A stretch of 10,501 nt of DNA from Thermodesulfovibrionales bacterium. Lineage in GTDB: Bacteria; Nitrospirota; Thermodesulfovibrionia; Thermodesulfovibrionales; SM23-35. Both the position numbers and the translations under genes were made by a program. The stretch covers positions 1 through 10,501 of the forward strand of contig JAGUWT010000145.1 of NCBI GenBank assembly GCA_020062205.1. The letters run 5' to 3'. Each line of letters opens with the position of its first letter. The stretch's first letter is position 1. The notes under the pieces were generated by a model, which saw nothing but the letters and a program-made list of their open reading frames with translations, had not been told where the DNA came from and made no database searches. Below are positions 7,070 through 10,501 of the stretch, in pieces.

Positions 7070-8228
7070 GACTGTACTCCTTGGTGTTACAGGAGGAGTT
7101 GCAGCTTACAAGGCTGTTGAATTAACAAGACGACTCAGAGATGAAGGGGCATCGGTCAATGTTATTATGACCGATGCAGCCAAAAAGTTTATAACCCCGC
7201 TTTCGCTCGAGATTGCCTCCCAGAATAAGGTTTATACAGACCTTTTCAGCGATCCCATGTCGCACATAATGTTGCCTGCTCATGCAGATGTAATGGTGAT
7301 TGCCCCTGCAACAGCGAATATCATCGGCAAGTTGGCACATGGAATAGCAGATGACCTCCTGAGCACATGTCTCCTTGCATTTCAAGGCAAAGTTGTTATC
7401 GCACCTGCAATGAACTGGAGAATGTATGAGAATCACATAGTTCAGGAGAACTTGAAATCTCTTGTATCTCGTGGAATCATTCAGGTCGGCCCTGAAAAGG
7501 GGGAACTCGCATGTGGAGAAGAAGGCATGGGAAAAATGTCAGACATCTCTGACATCATTGAAGCAATAAGGGCTGCATTAACCAGGAAAGACCTCTTGAA
7601 AGAAAAGATATTGGTAACTGCTGGCCCAACGAGAGAATATATTGATCCTGTCAGGTTTCTATCGAACAGGTCATCAGGCAAAATGGGATATGCTATAGCG
7701 AAGGCTGCTCTGAGGAGAGGAGCAGAGGTAACTCTCATCAGCGGTCATTCATCCTTACATCAACCGAAAGGGGTTAAGTTCTTTTCTGTGGAAACTGCTG
7801 CAGAAATGCTCCATGTGATCAAAAGGGAACTTCACTCGTCAACTGTACTCATTATGTCTGCTGCAGTTTCTGATTTTATGCCTGAAGGAACAGACAGGGA
7901 AAAGATTGAAAAAACTAAAACCCTCCTGCTCAGGCTAACCAGGACACCTGATATTATCGCTGAAGTAGGGAAAAGGAATGAGAAACCATTTATCATTGGA
8001 TTTGCAGCAGAATCAGGTCAAAAGATTGCAAGAGCGAGGAAGAAACGAAGAGAAAAAAATATGGATATGATTATCTTCAATGATATCACAGAAGCAGGAT
8101 CAGGATTTGATGTCGATACAAACAGGGTTGTTATCATTGACAGGAAAAAGGAGAGAAAGCTCCCGCTCATGAGCAAGGATTCTGTTGCTGATGCAATATT
8201 AGACAGGTTGGTGGAACTCAGAGCTTGA
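7056..8228 (+). CDS. coaBC: Bifunctional phosphopantothenoylcysteine decarboxylase / phosphopantothenate-cysteine ligase
   Basis: CoaBC carries out two consecutive coenzyme A steps: the CoaB part joins cysteine to 4'-phosphopantothenate using CTP, and the FMN-dependent CoaC part decarboxylates the product. From GTG 7056 the protein has 390 residues, close to the usual ~400. The CoaC half begins at once with VLLGVTGGVAAYKA, then DPMSHIMLPAHAD with the expected catalytic His, APATANIIGKLAHGIADD, the APAMN motif and GELACGEEGMGKM with the conserved Cys. The CoaB half starts near residue 182 with ILVTAGPTREYIDPVRF and SNRSSGKMG, followed by SAAVSDF, a KIEK stretch, GFAAES and FND. GTG was chosen because it gives the family N-terminus; an ATG at 6993 would add 21 unrelated residues inside rpoZ. 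The purine-rich stretch before the GTG is a close-spaced Shine-Dalgarno within rpoZ, suggesting coupling. Confidence 0.94.
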   Translation: MLRNKTVLLGVTGGVAAYKAVELTRRLRDEGASVNVIMTDAAKKFITPLSLEIASQNKVYTDLFSDPMSHIMLPAHADVMVIAPATANIIGKLAHGIADDLLSTCLLAFQGKVVIAPAMNWRMYENHIVQENLKSLVSRGIIQVGPEKGELACGEEGMGKMSDISDIIEAIRAALTRKDLLKEKILVTAGPTREYIDPVRFLSNRSSGKMGYAIAKAALRRGAEVTLISGHSSLHQPKGVKFFSVETAAEMLHVIKRELHSSTVLIMSAAVSDFMPEGTDREKIEKTKTLLLRLTRTPDIIAEVGKRNEKPFIIGFAAESGQKIARARKKRREKNMDMIIFNDITEAGSGFDVDTNRVVIIDRKKERKLPLMSKDSVADAILDRLVELRA

Positions 8229-8252
8229 CATTTTTCAATATATTTTTAAATT
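8225..8252 (+). promoter_or_regulatory. Possible weak promoter upstream of the TPR gene
   Basis: A perfect TTGACA (8225-8230, overlapping the coaBC stop) is followed after 16 bases by TAAATT (8247-8252), which matches the -10 consensus in four of six positions. Transcription would begin near 8259, inside the left arm of the repeat element. AT-rich surroundings make a chance match quite possible. Confidence 0.25.
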
Positions 8253-8256
8253 ATAG

Positions 8257-8317
8257 ACCACAGAGCGACTTAATTTTCTCAGTGTTCTCCTTAATTCCTC
8301 TGTGACCTCTGTGGTTA
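8257..8317 (+). repeat. CCACAGAG-type inverted-repeat element, copy 1
   Basis: ACCACAGAG (8257-8265) is the exact reverse complement of CTCTGTGGT (8307-8315), and CTCTGTGACC repeats just before the right arm (8298-8307). The 41-base interior is AT- and CT-rich. It fills most of the 120-nt gap between coaBC and the TPR gene and is clearly related to the copy at 9222-9294. It resembles short dispersed intergenic repeats, but genome copy number cannot be judged here. Confidence 0.7.
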
Positions 8318-8348
8318 GCCTTTGTAGTCATAAAAAATTTGACATACT

Positions 8349-9206
8349 ATGGCACAGGAAGACTTAGAAAGATTGAAAGAAAAGGTGGACAAAGACCCGA
8401 ATTCAAAACTCTTTTTTCCACTGGCTGAAGAGTATAAGAAGGCAGGAATGCTCGATGAGGCTATAGATGTCCTTATGAAAGGCCTGAACAGTCAGCCTGA
8501 TTATATGAGTGCACGGGTTTCACTTGGCAAGATATACCTTGAAAAAAGTATGGTCAATGAAGCAAGGGCAGAGTTTGAAAAAGTCATCAATTCGAAACCT
8601 GATAATCTCTTTGTACACAGGAAACTTGCTGAAATTTACAGAAATCTTGGTGAAAGAGATAAGGCATTAGAAGAATTCCGGATGGTATTAACATTGAATC
8701 CACTTGATGAAGATACAGTGCGAACTATTACAGAAATCGAGAAGGAATTGACAGTTCAATCTGGTATAACAGATACAACTTTTCCGATACTACAGGAGGA
8801 ACAACCATCTGATGTTTCTCTTACAGAGGAAGTTTCTGATAAAGAAGAAGTGAAAGCTCAAGAGGAAGGGATAAAAGAAGGATTCAAAGAAATACAAGAA
8901 ATAGAAAATTTAGAAGACACGGCAAGAGAAACAGAAAAACAACGAGAGGAAATGACATCCTCTTTTGAAGATCTGTTGAGAGAATCTGACCTGTATATTG
9001 CACAGGGGAAGTATACGGAAGCCATGGATATATATATGAAACTCCTTTCGATTGAACCAGGCAATGTTTCAGTCCTTCAGCGAACTGAAGAATTGAAAGC
9101 CCTCATGAAACTCATTGGGAAGGATAAAGAGGAGTTAATAGCAAGGTTGAATAATTTTCTCAATGGAATTCGGAAAAGACGTGATGAGGTTTTGAAGAAT
9201 CTTTAA
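8349..9206 (+). CDS. Tetratricopeptide repeat protein, function unknown (285 aa)
   Basis: TPR repeats build helical scaffolds for protein-protein contacts; partner and process are unknown. Three consecutive 34-residue repeats are visible at residues about 19-52, 53-86 and 87-120, each with the Leu/Gly/Tyr/Ala/Pro spacing (for example LAEEYKKAGMLDEAIDVL and LAEIYRNLGERDKALEEF). A very acidic Glu/Lys-rich stretch (about 145-205) is probably disordered, and a fourth repeat lies at about 206-239 (SDLYIAQGKYTEAMDIYMKL). The end is basic (GIRKRRDEVLKNL). There is no signal peptide or membrane segment, so it should be cytoplasmic. No good Shine-Dalgarno precedes the ATG. Inverted-repeat elements of one family flank the gene on both sides. 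In Bacillus priA occupies the place after coaBC, so this gene marks a lineage-specific arrangement. Confidence 0.85.
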   Translation: MAQEDLERLKEKVDKDPNSKLFFPLAEEYKKAGMLDEAIDVLMKGLNSQPDYMSARVSLGKIYLEKSMVNEARAEFEKVINSKPDNLFVHRKLAEIYRNLGERDKALEEFRMVLTLNPLDEDTVRTITEIEKELTVQSGITDTTFPILQEEQPSDVSLTEEVSDKEEVKAQEEGIKEGFKEIQEIENLEDTARETEKQREEMTSSFEDLLRESDLYIAQGKYTEAMDIYMKLLSIEPGNVSVLQRTEELKALMKLIGKDKEELIARLNNFLNGIRKRRDEVLKNL

Positions 9207-9221
9207 AAAAATAATACAATT

Positions 9222-9294
9222 AACCACAGAGAGCACAGAGAAAGAATAATTTTTTTAAAATAATCAGTCATTATCTCTGTGAACTCTGTGGCTA
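9222..9294 (+). repeat. CCACAGAG-type inverted-repeat element, copy 2
   Basis: The left arm AACCACAGAG-AGC-ACAGAGA (9222-9241) pairs with TCTCTGT-GAA-CTCTGTGGCT (9274-9293) in 17 of 20 positions, enclosing an AT-rich loop of about 32 bases. It lies between the TPR gene and aroQ. The right arm has the same CTCTGTGANCTCTGTGG core as copy 1. A GTG in the right arm (9279) is in frame with aroQ but is not the likely start. Confidence 0.75.
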
Positions 9295-9304
9295 TAAGAT
9301 TTAT

Positions 9305-9311
9305 GAGGGGG
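9305..9311 (+). promoter_or_regulatory. Shine-Dalgarno site of aroQ
   Basis: GAGGGGG nine bases before the ATG at 9321. It supports this start over the upstream in-frame GTG at 9279, which lies within the repeat element and would add 14 residues unlike the family. Confidence 0.6.
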
Positions 9312-9320
9312 TCAAACAAA

Positions 9321-9752
9321 ATGAAGGTTTTAATTATTCATGGTCCTAATCTAAACCTCCTTGGGAAAAGGGAAAAGGATATTTACGGTGCCAAGACACT
9401 CAAAGATATAAACAAGGATATTTCTTCCCTCGCCTCAGATATTGGCTTAGATGTGAAAGCGGTTCAGCTTAATAGTGAAGGAGGGATAATAGACGTTATT
9501 CAAAAGGGAGACCATGATGCATTGATTATCAATCCTGCAGCGTATACCCATACGAGCATAGCAATAAGGGATGCAATCCTGGCAGTAGGGAAACCTTGTA
9601 TAGAGGTGCATCTCTCAAATATTTACAAAAGAGAGGAATTCAGAAAAAAGTCTTTCATATCTGATATTGCTGTTGGACAGATAAGCGGCTTCGGTCCCGA
9701 GAGCTATCTCCTTGCGTTGAGGGCTGTAAAGAGTATCCTGTCCAGTAAGTGA
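9321..9752 (+). CDS. aroQ: 3-dehydroquinate dehydratase, type II
   Basis: Third enzyme of the shikimate pathway, converting 3-dehydroquinate to 3-dehydroshikimate; type II enzymes form dodecamers. The 143 residues match the usual 140-150. Visible family motifs: HGPNLNLLGKRE at residues 7-18 with R17, the catalytic-loop Y22 in DIYG, QLNSEG at 49-54, NPAAYTHTS at 71-79 with N71 and the catalytic H77, EVHLSNIYKREEFR at 95-108 with H97 and R108, then SGFGPESYLLAL toward the end. The usual NPGAYTHTS has Ala for Gly here, which should be tolerated. The start at ATG 9321 gives the standard MKVLIIHGPNLNLLG beginning. The stop TGA is part of the first unit of a heptamer array, and the next gene is open in the same frame just four bases further on. 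The aroQ-pepP pairing is common and is often followed by efp. Confidence 0.96.
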   Translation: MKVLIIHGPNLNLLGKREKDIYGAKTLKDINKDISSLASDIGLDVKAVQLNSEGGIIDVIQKGDHDALIINPAAYTHTSIAIRDAILAVGKPCIEVHLSNIYKREEFRKKSFISDIAVGQISGFGPESYLLALRAVKSILSSK

Positions 9753-9797
9753 CTCGTGACTCGGCACTCGGCACCTACCACTCATTACTCTTCACGC
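9749..9797 (+). repeat. Degenerate heptamer array (seven units, consensus NNNACTC) across the aroQ-pepP junction
   Basis: Seven consecutive 7-base units in phase: GTGACTC, GTGACTC, GGCACTC, GGCACCT, ACCACTC, ATTACTC, TTCACGC. The first contains the aroQ stop TGA (9750-9752) and the second the only in-frame canonical start for the next gene (GTG 9756). Base composition differs clearly from the flanking AT-rich coding sequence. Confidence 0.7.
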
Positions 9798-10501
9798 CTT
9801 TCCCACCTACAGGAATCCCTCAAAAAAAGAAAGATTGATGCTTTCCTTGTAACCGATATTCATAATGTCCGGTATCTCACTGGATTTACAGGCTCATCGG
9901 GCATTCTCTTCATCACAAAGGAGAAAAATATCTTTTTAACTGATTTTCGATATAAGGAACAGGCAGGAAAAGAGACAAAGGATTGGGATATTGTTATAGG
10001 GAAAGGAGGAATGCTTAAAAGCATAAAGGCACTCTATAAAAAAAACCCGATAAAGAAACTTGGCTTTGAGTCTTCTGTCTCCTATGAATTCTTTAGAAGG
10101 TTATCTCATAGAGATATACATTTAAAGGCTTTCAAAGGTCTCATAGAAAAACTGAGGGCAGTAAAAGATGTTACCGAGATACAATCAATCAGGGAAGCAG
10201 TAAGGCGTGCAGAGTCTGCCTTTCTTGATGTCAAGCCATACATCAGACAAGGGATTCGTGAGAGGGCTATTGCACTGAGACTCGAAGAGAGTTTAAAGAA
10301 AAATGGTTGCAGACATATTCCATTCGATATCATTGTTGCTTCTGGTCCGAGTGCAGCTATGCCCCATGCTAAGCCAATTGACAGGAAATTAAGAATTGGG
10401 GACCTCGTCATTATAGACTGGGGGGGAGAGGCTGATGGCTATTTTTCGGATATGACGAGGACGTTGCTCATTGGTAAAGGTGATAATTTCAGCAAGCAAA
10501 A
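9756..10501 (+). CDS. pepP: Xaa-Pro aminopeptidase (M24 family), cut by the right edge
   Basis: M24 metallopeptidase expected to remove N-terminal residues preceding proline, with a two-metal creatinase/aminopeptidase fold. About 248 residues are present and the frame is open to the window end. The creatinase N-terminal domain is recognisable from LQESLKKRKIDAFLVT and NVRYLTGFTGSSGILF, with LTDFRYKEQA after it. The linker LIEKLRAVKDVTEIQSIREA leads into the catalytic domain, where SGPSAAMPHAKP carries an early His and VIIDWGGEADGYFSDMTRT carries the two metal-binding Asp residues; the later His and Glu ligands lie beyond the edge. No in-frame ATG precedes the conserved part; GTG 9756 is the only candidate, and its first 14 residues are encoded by the heptamer array. 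It follows aroQ in the same frame after three bases. No clear Shine-Dalgarno is visible, so coupling to aroQ is likely. Confidence 0.88.
   Translation, partial: MTRHSAPTTHYSSRLSHLQESLKKRKIDAFLVTDIHNVRYLTGFTGSSGILFITKEKNIFLTDFRYKEQAGKETKDWDIVIGKGGMLKSIKALYKKNPIKKLGFESSVSYEFFRRLSHRDIHLKAFKGLIEKLRAVKDVTEIQSIREAVRRAESAFLDVKPYIRQGIRERAIALRLEESLKKNGCRHIPFDIIVASGPSAAMPHAKPIDRKLRIGDLVIIDWGGEADGYFSDMTRTLLIGKGDNFSKQ

Noticed and set aside
7122..7436. Minus-strand open frame of 104 codons inside coaBC
   Set aside because: Antisense shadow of a well-conserved coaBC region with a low-complexity, Cys/His-scattered translation and no family resemblance.
8339..8367. Perfect TTGACA directly before the TPR gene ATG as a promoter -35
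   Set aside because: The matching -10 position falls inside the coding region and reads ACTTAG, which is not promoter-like; the transcript would lack the start codon.
8257..9294. CRISPR array made of the CCACAGAG repeats
   Set aside because: Only two copies are present, each internally inverted, with a full TPR gene between them and no regular spacers.

Overview
The window looks like chromosomal DNA from a low-to-moderate GC, probably anaerobic bacterium. The gene order yicC-remA-gmk-rpoZ-coaBC, the separate tetratricopeptide gene, the aroQ-pepP pair and the Fe-S-rich NADH-linked redox proteins recall Nitrospirota (Thermodesulfovibrio-like) or deltaproteobacterial lineages. This placement is an inference from gene content; no rRNA or other decisive marker is present.

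Left part (1-4764, minus strand): a two-gene redox operon. The first gene encodes an 896-residue flavoprotein of the NuoE/NuoF-HydB type with an unusually long Fe-S-rich C-terminus. It is followed 27 nt later by a 673-residue NuoG-like protein with a 2Fe-2S domain, a His-Cys Fe4S4 site, two ferredoxin clusters and a molybdopterin-oxidoreductase fold that seems to lack catalytic residues. Together they would form an NAD(P)H-linked electron-transfer module. The operon may continue past the left edge, where a catalytic or quinone-binding partner could lie.

Middle (4765-4875): a 111-nt divergent intergenic region carrying two back-to-back sigma70-like promoters. The rightward one lies so close to yicC that its transcript should be nearly leaderless.

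Right part (4876-10501, plus strand): a compact housekeeping cluster. It encodes YicC endoribonuclease, RemA-like DNA-binding protein, guanylate kinase, RNA polymerase omega, CoaBC (coenzyme A synthesis), a cytoplasmic TPR protein, type II dehydroquinase (shikimate pathway) and an M24 aminopeptidase cut by the right edge. Genes from remA to coaBC are tightly packed or overlapping. A perfect 12-bp inverted repeat sits between yicC and remA and could control the remA ribosome-binding site.

The last part of the cluster is punctuated by repeats. Two related CCACAGAG/CTCTGTGG inverted-repeat elements flank the TPR gene, and a degenerate heptamer array spans the aroQ-pepP junction, supplying both the aroQ stop codon and the only visible pepP start codon. 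The most notable observations are the duplicated HydB-type C-terminal module in the flavoprotein, the heptamer array at a gene junction, and the two mutually exclusive hairpins before remA. No CRISPR array, tRNA, rRNA or insertion sequence was seen.
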